From Tethya wilhelma (Eukaryota; Porifera; Demospongiae; Tethyida; Tethyidae): a stretch of 64,000 nt of DNA. The stretch spans positions 25,279,938-25,343,937 of the forward strand of contig CAXIPT010000001.1 of the NCBI GenBank assembly GCA_964030475.1. Reading direction: 5' to 3'. The stretch's first letter is position 1. The number at the start of each line of letters is the position of its first letter. Under the pieces are notes generated by a model. It did not search any database, had not been told where the DNA came from, and saw only the letters and a list, made by a program, of their open reading frames with translations. A program made the position numbers and the translations under genes. Of this stretch, positions 25,598 through 37,138 are shown in pieces.

Positions 25598-28260
25598 ATG
25601 ACTTCAAGGATGAAATCAGACATCTCTTTTAGTGCTAAAAGCCACCCTACCACCATCCTAACAGCCATGTTGGCAGGTTGGCTATTGCTGGGAGCCAATG
25701 GACAAGGTTGGTAACTTGTTAAGCATTATTGTGAGAAATTAAAACATTACATTCTGAATTTGGACAGAGTTCATGTTGGGAGATATTTCCTATTCTGATG
25801 GTGCTACTGTCCTCCTCAGTGATATTGGAGACACCCAGGCTATACCTCCTGGGGATGGTCTCATTTGTAGGACTACACAGACTGACTGCTGTGGTATTGA
25901 TGCTGATGGAGATCAAGTTCCTGATTATCGTAGAGGAAACTTCCTCTATCCTAATGGAACCCAGGTCCCAACTAGAGGAGGTGCAGGTAGTGATGGTCTT
26001 CTCAGAGGAAGAGGTTATCAATCCATTTCCTTCCAACGGCTCTCCTCAGCTACTACTCTCCCACCCTCTGGAGCCTATCGCTGTGTGATTCCTGATGCTA
26101 GTGGCAACCCTCGTGATGATTTTACTATTTACATTTATAATGGTGCTGGCAAGTTCATCATTGACTCAGCTTCCACCAGGCTATAGTTCATCTCTCTCTG
26201 TCTCCCTCACAGGTGGCACACAGTGTGGTGGTACATTCTGTATTGGTGGTGCTACCTGTACTAGCTCTACCTCTGGTACTTGTACATGTCCAACTGGTTT
26301 TACTGGAAATGGGAGGTTTGGCTCTGGGGGGACTGGATGTACACCAGCTGGTAAGGCATGCTATATATGCATGATTACTGACCCATATTTGGTAGGCATG
26401 GGTTGGTCACTGGTCCCTTTCCATTTCACTTATTGTTTCCTTATAGTTTTTTGCAGCACTCTTTACTATTGCTATTCTTTTGGGGAAGATATTTTTTACT
26501 TGTATAACTATTGGTTATAGGTCTAATTTATAAATATTATGCTGCACCAGATAATTACAATATCATCTTTTTCTCTCTTCTTTGCAGATTCAATTAAGCT
26601 CACATTCCGAGGTGTCTCCTACCCCAACAACAGTGTACTACCACTGAATGATGTTGGAGACTCCTCCACTGGCAGTGCTATCTCCTGTACTACTGAATTA
26701 AGTCGATGTTGTACAGCCACAGATCGGTGGTTCTATCCTGATGGATCACGTGTAACTGATAATAGTGATTTCTCTACAGCTAGTGCACAAAATGGTACTG
26801 TTTGGCTGAATCGTTTGAGCAACACTCAGTCTCCAACTGGATCATTCTGTTGTACACTACCTGATAACAGTGCTGATCTACCTGGTCCTGATACGATGCA
26901 GACATTATGTGTCAATCTTGGTAAGGATTTCATTGATAGTGATATTTACTTTAATTACATACACGCTCTCTTGTCTCAGTGACAGTCAGTGTCTCCCTCA
27001 CCCCCTCTTTGGCCAGTCCTGCTGTTGGTGATCAACACACACTGACCTGTACAGTTAGTGTCAATGGAGCTGACCTAGCTAACCCCACCATGACCTACCA
27101 GTGGTTTAAGGACAACACTGTGATCTCAGGTCAAACACTATCAATTCTCTTCTTCTCTTCTCTCAGTCTCTCTGATGCTGGACAGTACAGATGTGACGTC
27201 ACTGTTAGTTCTGACAGCTTGAGTCAAGACCTCATGAACAAGAACACTCAAAATCTGACTCTTCAGAGTAAGAGCATCTTAAGTCTAAAATTTACTATTA
27301 CAGTATAACTATACAATAATAAATTATTACATTATAGTTCCAGCACCTGCCACAGTGGTTGTGACTGCTTCTCCTAGTGATCCCTTTATTGTTAAACACC
27401 ATTCACTAAATATGACCTGTTTCATTGAGCTGAGTGAAGTAGTTGAGGCCATTCCAGTGACTGTGAACACAGTGTGGAGTGGACCATCAGGGACACAATT
27501 CACTGCCTCCACCTCTACTGCTACCATGGTGACTGCTACCACCTACACCAGTACAGCCATGATCTCTTCAGTTGAGACTAGTGACTCTGGAGACTACACC
27601 TGTACAGCTACTGTCAGTTCATCATCTCAATATTTCACTACTAGCGATGGAGTGTCGGCCTTCAGGAGTATCACAATTAAAGGTAGAGATACATCAATTT
27701 AGGCACTAACTAGTGAACACACATATGTGCACCACGCAGATACGATTGAAATGTTCCAGCTCAAATTTGGAAAAACTGATGACTGTGCAACTTGGAATGT
27801 ACGTAAGGAAATATTACAAAGTTTTGATATGAAAGTTCTGATCGAGACTTCTAATTAATCACTCTCAATCCTTCAGGAAGAGAAAGCATTAAAGTATCTG
27901 TCTAGTATTAGTGATAAAGTCCTTGAAGAGATCACCTCAAGGTGTCAGTGTAGAGTACCAAAGGAAAACCTCCTTTCTGGTACATTCAGTTGTCATGACT
28001 CCCACAACCAGACCACCTACAGGAGCTCTGTCATTGGAACACAGACTTACAACGCTACTAGACTAGTAGAGTTCATCCAAGACTGGGTGACCTCTGACCC
28101 CAATCTCACGATCCAGTGGTACACTGTGAAACTGGATCAAAAGTGCCCAGTCAGCATTTCCTCCCTGGGAGACCCAGAGTGTGGAGGAGAGAGATCTGAT
28201 CGTGATGATCCCAACATAGCCCGCTGTGTGGAGGTGTGCATTGCTAGAAGCCGTCCTTAA
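25598..28260 (+). CDS. Secreted Ig/EGF protein 3
   Basis: Exons: 25598-25706, 25768-26142, 26213-26350, 26588-26920, 26980-27267, 27338-27682, 27740-27798, 27877-28260 (676 residues). Order: signal peptide (..LLGANGQG), Cys-Cys Ig domain, a short EGF-like domain (CTCPTGFTGNG), second Cys-Cys Ig domain, one Ig, the fourth Ig type (SLNMTCFIELSEVV), then the C-terminal cysteine module. The donor after the first Ig exon (26143, gtgctg) is weak but gives the right phase. The start could also be the Met codon at 25610. The last exon has no ATG, which is why a simple ORF scan misses it; it is open to the TAA at 28258. Confidence 0.82.
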
Positions 28261-28345
28261 ACTAGTACGTAGAAAATTTAAAAATTGCTGACTTGATTTA
28301 TCCCATTACCTATAGCTTGCACAATATACAAATGTTTTCTTTAAG

Positions 28346-28410
28346 TGTACAATGTGTCATGAAGTGGTAGTCAAGACAGCTTGGACATGTATGCAAACTT
28401 TAAGGAATAA
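28346..28410 (+). pseudogene. Relic of phosphatase D2 terminal exon
   Basis: tgtacaatgtgtcatgaagt, gacagcttgga and caaactttaaggaataa match the last exon of phosphatase B (12558-12635) almost base for base, with one internal deletion of about 11 bases that breaks the frame. The preceding catalytic exons are absent. The following spacer to 28775 repeats the 12.8-kb spacer, including the ggctaattactccagcaata block. Confidence 0.75.
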
Positions 28411-28772
28411 ACAAAAAAATTACTATAATTGTTAGACTCGATCATTACACATCACTATAATAGTCTTAGACTATAGTACTGTACTGTAGTACCATAAGTA
28501 CCAATGTAAGTTGTATATAATCATGTATGAATTAAAATATTATATTATTGCTATTGTGAGTGCATAATCTTAGTGGTTACTACAGATTACAGAAGTGCCT
28601 CAATGTCTTACATTCAAACACAACAAAGACGACTCAATGCAGACGCTGGTAGGCTAATTACTCCAGCAATAATTGGATGTAAACACAAATTTGTTACTGT
28701 GCCCACATGTAAAGCCACGACAGATGACTGAGATGTACAGTATACTGAGCTAGGTTACACAGAAGTATAGTC

Positions 28773-31700
28773 ATGATGGCAGATGCTAATTCTCTCAATA
28801 AAACTCTGCTTGGTTTTACACTGGTACTGATGGTAACAAGCCTTGGACAAGCCTGTATGTATTATACAACATAGTCTTAATAATTGTCATGAAATATGTA
28901 TACCATAGATCCTATAAATCAGAAAATTTAACTGCTAAAAATTGTCACTTATTTGTTAATTTACATACTTACATACTTAATTTTAGTCATTTCAAACAAT
29001 TCTATAATTAATAATAATTATAAAGATTATGGTGGCCACAATAATAATTCTTTTAAATTTTCATATATTTAACATTTTGCCACTAGCTAGCAGTAGTGGC
29101 AAAAATTTCCCAATCTATGGTGATTAATCTTGTGATCTAGACCATAATAATAATTGTTCTCTTTCAACATTAAAAGCTTTACAGTTCAAATTGAGAGGTG
29201 TATCTTATTCTCATGGTGACACTATCTTCCTGGAAGATATTGGAGAAGGAGAGAATGCTCTCTTCTGTACAACCACTCGGACCGACTGTTGTGGAGTCAA
29301 TGTTAATGGAACAACAGTTCCTGCTGAGCGTAAAGGAAAATTCTGCTACCTTGATAGTTATCACTGTGACAACAGTCGTAGGCCAGTCACAAATGAAGCT
29401 GGTGAAGATGGCTTTTTCATGGAAAGAGGGTATCAAAACATTTCTCTCCAACGACTACCCAATGCTACTATTGCTCCACTCACTGGGAAATATGCATGCT
29501 CTATAACGTATCCATACTATGGATCTGCAAGGATATTTATTAACATTGGTGAGTGTTCTGTAATACCTATTTATTCATCTTCAGAAGTGAAGAGTATGGT
29601 ATTGTGAACTCTATTACGCAGTTCATTTAGGTGTGTATTTATACATGGATGGAAAAACAATTCCCAACAACACTGCCCTACCAATAAATGATATCAATAG
29701 GCCAGAAACAGAGGCTCTTCAGTGTAGGACTGATAACACTCAATGTTGTAGGACAACAGATGATCCTGATGGAATTGCCAAGGGACAATGGTTCTATCCA
29801 AATGGAAGTAAGGTCAATGATAATGGAACCTTTTACAGGACTAGCCAAGTCAGCAGCATTAATCTAAATCGCCGGAATCATGTTGATTATCTCAATGGTC
29901 GCTTTGATTGTGTCATACCCAATGCTAATGGAGAGAATGAAACACTATCAGTTAATCTCTTTAATAGTAAGTTCAGAATATTATTAGTAACACCCTCAAT
30001 CTTGATACTCTTCACAAAGAATTATAATGCCGGTCATAGAGCTGAAAATAATTATGTAAATCATTGGAATGCAATTGTTTCGAACAATGTCAAACATAGC
30101 ACTCGATTGCTTTAGTCCACATGTCAATTTTGAATGGCAAAATGCTCAACATTAAAGTGTAAATGAGAATTAAGGGATAGCAAAGAAGCTTGAAAAACCA
30201 TAAAGCAAGCAAGTTCTCGGAGCCTTGTATAAGTGCATGAATGTAATGGATGAGGGTCAATTTAGACCCAAGTAATCTCACCCAATTAGCCTCGTTATTA
30301 TGCACTCATAATTTTGCATGATGATGCAATACTAATGAAAAAAGATTAAAGACTATTATAAAGGGCTTACTATCTGCTACTTAAGTGAGTTGTCCAAGAC
30401 TGGCAAAACACCAGCAGCCTGGCATTCTGGCCCAAAACTGCAGTAATCTGTGTAAACACGTATGCACAGCTAATAGTATTATGTATTCTACTGATGATCT
30501 ATTTATGACTTCATAACGAACAAAACTATAATATAATATTTTTGTTTCATAGTACCTTTCATTAACTTACTCATTATTACACACACGCATTTCAGTGGAT
30601 CTATCTCATGATCCAAAGGCAAGAACAATAGCTGGTGAACAATACTTCCTAACTTGCAGAATTTATGGATTGCAAGAACCACCTATCATCTCATGGATGG
30701 TTTATTACTACCACAATTATTTTTTTGATATTCCCAGAGAGGGTGATACCAGGATCATAGTGTCTGATGTGATGTCCAATGGATCTACTCACATCAGTAT
30801 TCTACAGTTTGATCCTCTACACTCATCAGATGATGCCTACTGGGGATGTGTAGTAACAGTGGGAGATGTAACGGACCTCAGACCTGTTGAAATCAATGTG
30901 GAGGGTAAGTCTTGACATGCTCAGTATTGATCATGTTGCTAATTTCCTACCCTCTTCTCCAGCACCTGTCATCACTGCCATGGTCAGTGGTGGTACCCCA
31001 ACTGTAGGAGAGAGCTACTCCCTCACCTGCACTGTCACTGGAACTGACCGACTTAATGCAACCATAACCTACCGGTGGTTTAAGGACAATGTATACACTG
31101 TGTATCAGGTCTCAAATGAAACACAATCAACTCTCTCCTTCTCTTCTCTGAGTCAGTTTGATGATGGGAAATACAGATGTGACGTCATTATTAGTTCTCC
31201 ATTTACTTATGATATTGAAAACTCAAGTAAACAGCTTCAAATTACTGTTCCAAGTAAGTTCAAACTTACAACATGAATGCAATATTATTCCAATAACCAT
31301 ACTTCTATCAGCACCTGTCATCACTGCCATGGTCAGTGGTGGTACTCCAACTGTAGGAGAGAGCTACTCCCTCACCTGCACTGTCACTGAAGCTGACCGA
31401 CTCAACGCCACCATAACCTACCAGTGGTTTAAGGACAACACCACAATATCAGGTCAAACACAAACAACTCTCTTCTTCTCATCCATCTGTCTCTCAGATG
31501 CTGGACAGTACAGATGTGATGTCAACATTAGTTCTGATTATCTAAGCAAGTTGATCACAGGAATGGGTAAAGGTCACAATCTGATTCTTCAGAGTAAGAG
31601 CATATTGTCTTAAATTAAAATGAATAATCATAATATTATTCTTAGTTCCAGCACCTGCTTTGGCTGTAACTGCTTCTCCTAGTGATCCCTTTATTGTTAA

Positions 31701-32567
31701 AGGCCATTCACTAAATCTGACCTGTTTCATTGAGCTAAGTGAAGTAGTTGAGGCCATACCAGTGACTGTGAACACAGTGTGGAGTGGACCATCAGGGACA
31801 CAATTCACTACCTCCACCCCTACTGCTACCATGGTGATTGCTACCACCTACACCAGTACAGCCATGATCTCTTCAGTTGCTACTAGTGACTCTGGAGACT
31901 ACACCTGTACAGCTACTGTCAGTTCATCATCTCAATATCTCACTGATAGTGATGGAGTGTCGGCCTTCAGGAGTATCACAATTAAAGGTAGAGACATATC
32001 AATTTATAGTCACTAGCAAGTGAAATCTAACACACACACACACACATGTGCACCACACAGATACAATTGAAATGTTTCAACTCAAATTTGGAAAAACAGA
32101 TGATTGTGCCACTTGGAATGTACGTAAGGAAATATCACAAAGGTTTTGAAATTTCTCATCAAGACTCCTTATTAATCACTCAGGAAGAGAAGGCATTGAA
32201 GTATCAGTCTGGAATTCGTGATAAAGTCCTTGAAGAGATCACCTCAAGGTGTCAGTGTAGAGTACCAGGGGAAAACCTTCTTCCTGGTACATTCAGTTGC
32301 CATGACTCCCACAACCAGACTACCTACAGGAGCTCTGTCATTGGAACACAGGCTTACAATGCTACTAGACTAGTTGGATTCATCCAAGACTGGGTGACCT
32401 CTGACCCCACTCTCACCATCCAGTGGTACACTGTGAAACTGGATCAAAAGTGCCCAGTCAGCATTTCCTCCCTGGGAGACCCAGAGTGTGGAGGGGAGAG
32501 ATCTCATCGTGATGATCCCAACATAGCCCGCTGTGTGGAGGTGTGCATCGCTAGAAGCCGTCCTTAA
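28773..32567 (+). CDS. Secreted Ig-superfamily protein 4
   Basis: Exons: 28773-28854 (Met codons at 28773 and 28776), 29177-29548, 29622-29966, 30596-30904, 30963-31253, 31312-31593, 31646-31987, 32061-32119, 32184-32567; about 820 residues. Order: signal peptide, two Cys-Cys Ig domains, three Ig domains, the fourth Ig type, C-terminal cysteine module. It is the closest intact relative of secreted protein 1: the signal exon and both N-terminal Ig exons align, and here the second domain reads PETEALQC where protein 1 has the stop codon. The last exon is nearly identical to that of protein 3. Introns of 630 bp (29967-30595) and 322 bp hold no gene that I can see. Confidence 0.85.
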
Positions 32568-32985
32568 AACTAACATGTAGAATATGCTAACCTCCATTAC
32601 CTATAGCTTACACAATATACAAATGTTTTCTGTTGGTGTACAATAATTATTTAGATAATAACAGGAACTCAAAGTTTCGAAGTAGAAATCTATGAGACTG
32701 TAGTTTAGGGAATACAGCATTATAATCATTACAAAATCAATGTAGACAGTACTTGAACAATTGGGCCTATAATCCATCATACACACAGTATCAAATACAT
32801 GGAGAACTTATCACGACACACAATCACAACTTTATGAAAACACACAACCAATCAACCATGTCAAGTAGGTAGGCGAGACAAAAAAAGGGACCAGTCTATA
32901 CATCGTAGTCTTTGGACAAGCAAGTAAAATATAACCCAAAGCTATAGCAAGAAATAGGAGAAACAGTTTGTTATTCATACCAGCT
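32568..32985. other. Intergenic spacer, 5' flank of a duplicated unit
   Basis: No coding region. From about 32755 (ttgggcctataatccatcat onward) the sequence is repeated with few changes at 36907-37138, upstream of the next Ig gene, so it is part of a roughly 4-kb tandem unit and probably holds that unit's promoter. Confidence 0.6.
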
Positions 32986-35450
32986 ATGCCTCCAAGAAGC
33001 AACCATTGTCATCAACAATGTTTTCTTAAGAGCCTTAGACCCACTACTAAACTACTGCTGGTAATGGCATGGATGGTAGAATGGGTGCTGTTAACACAGC
33101 CAGTGGGAGTGACAGGACAAGGTCAGTCAATGTGAACTTAATTGGACTAGCTAACCATACACAATGATTCATGTAAAAATAATAGGAAATTGAGCTTACA
33201 ATAAACTACTGTGCAATATAAATAATCTTTATTGCTAAGCTTAATAGAGTCATGCTAATTCAATTGAGAAAGTCTTAGAGAGTTGTAAACAAAACAGGCT
33301 AGTATAATGAGTTGATCATGAATAGCTGTTAGCATAGTACCATGTATATAATGTAATTTGTAACAAATACAAATACAGGGTTCTTGTTGGGAACCTCACC
33401 CTGCAGTAATAGAAATATCATCCTACTGAGTGATATTGGAGAAAGAGAGAACAGCTTGAGGTGCTTAACAACTCAGAGCAACTGCTGTGGACAAAATGCC
33501 AATGGAGACCTGGCTCCAGCAGAGCGTAGAGGAGAGTTTTACTACCCTAATGGAAATCAAATTCCCACACGAAGCAGGGCAGGAAGTGATGGACTCTTTA
33601 GAGGACGAGGTCATCAGCATATTCTCCTTCAACGAATGTCAACAGCTACTAGCAATCCACCCCTGGGTCGATACTACTGTGTCATCCCAGATACAGATGG
33701 AAAAGCCGTGCTAAACATTTCTTTCGTTCTGAGTAAGTTGCAACTTACAACTCAAAGGATATAGCATGCATGTGTATATTGCACACAATAGTTATCCTAT
33801 ATACTAGCATACATTGATCAACATGCAGCTTATTTTCGGATCACTTCCTCTGGAAATAGTACGTACGGTGACCAGTTTACTCTCAACTGTACATCAAGAT
33901 CAGTCGACCAATCCACAAATCTAGTTTGGATTGACAAAAATGGCATACCACTATCCATCGGACAGCATGGATCAAGACAAGTCAATGAGACAAGATATAC
34001 CAAACCAAACTCCACGGAAGAAGTGCACTCGAGCTTTCTCCATTTTGTTCCTCTACAAGAAAGAGATCCAGGAGAGTACAGCTGCCAATTAACCATTGGC
34101 CCCCGGAGGGATATGTGCACAAAGAGCGTTGACATTGTAGGAAAACGTAAGTCAAAGCAGTTGTTCAAAAAAGACCAAGACTTTTTAAGAGTCAATCTAT
34201 TTTGTATGCAGCACCTGTCATCACTGCCATGGTCAGTGGTGGTACTCCAACTGTAGGAGAGAGCTACTCCCTCACCTGCACTGTCACTGGAGCTGACCGA
34301 CTCAACCCCATCATAACCTACCAGTGGTTTAAGGACAATCAAACACTTGCAGGAATAACAAAGTCAACATACTCCCTCCCACCTCTCCGTCTCTCTGATG
34401 CTGGACAGTATAGATGTAATATCAATGTTAGTTCACAGTACTTAAACAACTCCATCACGGCAATCAATAATACTCATGAGCTGATTCTGAAAAGTAAGAA
34501 TAATTGAAGCTGCAGTAGTTACATACATATCATGCATCTATTTAGAAGTTCAAATTGTGCATGTAATAGTTCCACCTCCCATTGTTGTGACTCTATCTGC
34601 TTCTCCTAATGGAACTACATTCACTGGCTCCTCTCTCACTCTGGTTTGCACTGTTATACTAAGTGAAATAGCTGTGGAAATTCCAGTGACTGTGAACACA
34701 GTGTGGAGTGGACCTTCCGAGATAGAATTTACTACCAACACATCTGAGGCTACAAGGTTGAATGCCACAACCTATACTGGGACCTCACAACTGATATCGG
34801 CCAAACTGGGAGACTCAGGACTATATACATGCATAGCTATTGTCAATACAAAGCTACGTTTCATAACATCGAGCAGCCAAGTAGCTGCAGAGGATAGGAG
34901 ACTTGAAGGTATACAGAAGGTTGTAACGATACGAAGAAGTGATTATGCATGCATGAGTTACCTTGTCCTATTTTTATTACAGACATGGTGCACATGTTTC
35001 AACTCAAACTGATGAGGACAGTCGATTGCATTACATGGCACGTAAGGACTAGCTGTATACTGCAGAGGTCGAAATAACAGTCGGTCATCGGTCATTTTCC
35101 GTGCATTTAATCAAATTGACCTCGCAAAACAGCTTATGCACGGACATATTGTCCAGACAAATAACCAGCCCATAAAAATAATTATGGTCAGCACTAAAAT
35201 TCACATTGTGGTTGATGGCTTGTAACAGCCACTTGTAGTAAGTAGAAGCAGGCCATACCCTTGTGTCCCTATGTAAACACTAGTACTGTAAACGTGGTCA
35301 GCTCAAATGGCCATACACTTTAGTAAAATGACCGCACAAATGACATTTGTACTGACATTTTGACCATGCACTTTAAAAAAGTTATTTCGACCTCTGTATA
35401 CAAGCAGCAATTAACATGTCAAGTAATATGGTACACAATTGAAACACAGT

Positions 35451-35490
<40 letters not shown>

Positions 35491-35801
35491 CTCAAAGGGC
35501 AGTGGAAATTGAATCGTCTATTCACGAACAAGTACTTCAAGCCATCACCAAAGCTTGCCACTGTAAAGTACCAGAGCAAAATCTCCTTCGTGGCACATTT
35601 TCTTGTCTCAAGTCCCACAACCAGACCACCTATAGGAGTGCAATCATTGCTACATCATCCTACAATGTGACAAGCTTTGTTGAAATGATTCAAGCTTGGG
35701 TGACCTCTGACCCCACTCTGATCATCCAATGGTACACGGAAAAGCTAGACACTAACTGCCCCGTCAGCATAAATTCTCTTAACGATCAAGAGTGTACGTG
35801 A
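32986..35801 (+). CDS. Secreted Ig-superfamily protein 5
   Basis: Exons: 32986-33121, 33379-33732, 33829-34146, 34212-34493, 34570-34908, 34983-35041, 35490-35801; 599 residues. Order: long signal peptide (starts MPPRSNHCHQQ), one Cys-Cys Ig domain (CCGQNANGD), Ig, Ig (GTPTVGESYSLTC), fourth Ig type, C-terminal cysteine module with LLRGTFSC and NQTTYRSA, ending ..DQECT. The last acceptor is formed directly by a (CA)n repeat ending in cag at 35489. The final intron carries an inverted-repeat element. Tandem partner is the gene at 37139, of exactly equal predicted length. Confidence 0.87.
35063..35396. mobile_element. Inverted-repeat (hAT-like) non-autonomous element
   Basis: Starts cagaggtcgaaataac and ends with the exact inverse gttatttcgacctctg, perfect 16-base termini around 302 bases with no coding capacity. 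The termini have the CAGAGG look of hAT elements. Flanks share gtatac, but the exact target duplication is ambiguous because that hexamer is palindromic. It lies in the last intron of secreted protein 5; I see no copy in the matching intron of protein 6, though that intron contains a gap. Confidence 0.7.
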
Positions 35802-36579
35802 ATGAAGCCCTACAACTGTATATATAGAGTCTTTTGAAGCATGTAATATATAATACTAGCTGGGCGTGATTAACACAACTAGCACAAATAAAAGAACAAT
35901 TGTATAATGTCCAAATCTAACATGATCGATCTAAATTACAACTAACACACATGCATGTTCACGGTTTATAGTAAAAGGGTTATCAAGTGGTCACGAGTGC
36001 ATTAGCTTGCATGTGACTATTGTAAAATAAAGCAAACCACAGTACTGGGTGTGACTATATATACTGTACGAATGAAAGATAATAGTAATGGACAGATCTA
36101 ACCTTACAACTATCTATACGTATGTTCACTGATTATGATATAAAAGATACATCACAAAAAAATGGGAGTGGTTTGGCACAATAACATAAGCTAACACAAG
36201 CACTAGAAGAAGTTTTAACAAAATACTTGTATATTCACAACAATGTTTGCAGACAATGAATTCATGCACATTAATTTTAGTGTCAGCTGTCACAAATACA
36301 AACAAAGCCCACTTACACAATATCACAATCTACCAATATTATTACTTACCTCCACCAAATACTGATACGTCATTACAAAATTTGCACAGGCTAACTATGG
36401 AAACTTTGAAAACGTCAGTTGCACACGAAGAAAATTCATTGTTTGCTTCCGAGAATTCCAGCAGCTTAAGAGCATGTAGTCCAGCAAATACAGTTACACC
36501 CATAATGTGACTGTTACAAGTAGGTAAAGATTATCTCTACAAGGTTGTTTTATCAGTCAAATTGCTACATTAATTTTAG
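35802..36579. other. Intergenic, duplicated 3' flank
   Basis: No intact gene seen. A poly(A)-type AATAAA lies near 35886. Most of 35810-36510 is repeated at 40040-40890 (for example tgcatgtgactattgt, gtactgggtgtgactat, tttgcagacaatgaattcat), marking the tandem unit. Confidence 0.55.
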
Positions 36580-36753
36580 TCCCACCTCCTATTGATGTGA
36601 CTGGGTGACCTCTGACCCCACTCTTACCATCAAAAGTGCCCAGTCAGCATTTCCTCCCTGGGAGACCCAGAGTGTGGAGGGGAGAGATCTCATCGTGATG
36701 ATCCCAACATAGCCCACTGTGTGGAGGTGTGCATTGCTAGAAGCCGTCCTTAA
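36580..36753 (+). pseudogene. Chimeric relic: Ig exon start fused to C-terminal module end
   Basis: After an acceptor-like ttttag (36574-36579) the first 21 bases match the start of the fourth-type Ig exon (compare 38921), then the sequence jumps at a shared gac to the second half of the C-terminal module exon (ctgggtgacctctgacccca). A further 25-base deletion lies between two atc triplets (caccatc..ggatc). The rest, to the TAA at 36751, matches proteins 3 and 4 rather than its neighbours 5 and 6. Non-functional. Confidence 0.75.
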
Positions 36754-37138
36754 AAACTAGCCTGACGGTGCATAGAACATTTAAATTTGCCAACTTGAAT
36801 CGTCCCATTACCAATAGCTAACTTTCACAATATTAATAATTATGATAGTAATGCTGTATTCGAATTCCCTAAACTACACACTCTTAGATTTCCACTTATC
36901 TGTACAATTGGGCCTATAATCCATCATACACACAGTATCAAATACATGGAGAACTTATCACGACACACTATCACAACCTAATGAAAACACACAACCAATC
37001 AACCATGTCAAGTAGGTAGGCGAAACAAAAAAAGGGGCCAGTCTATATATATTATCATATTTTCTTGACAAGCAAGTAAAATATAACCCAAAGCTATAGC
37101 AAGAAACTGGAGAAAACAGTTTGTTACTCATACCAGCT
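36754..37138. other. Intergenic, promoter-side copy of the tandem unit
   Basis: No coding region. 36907-37138 repeats 32755-32985 with few changes, immediately upstream of the same type of signal-peptide exon. Conservation of this flank makes it the likely promoter region, but no specific site can be named. Confidence 0.5.

Noticed and set aside
35439..35490. CRISPR-like or tandem-spacer array
   Set aside because: It is a plain dinucleotide repeat in an animal gene intron, with no spacers.
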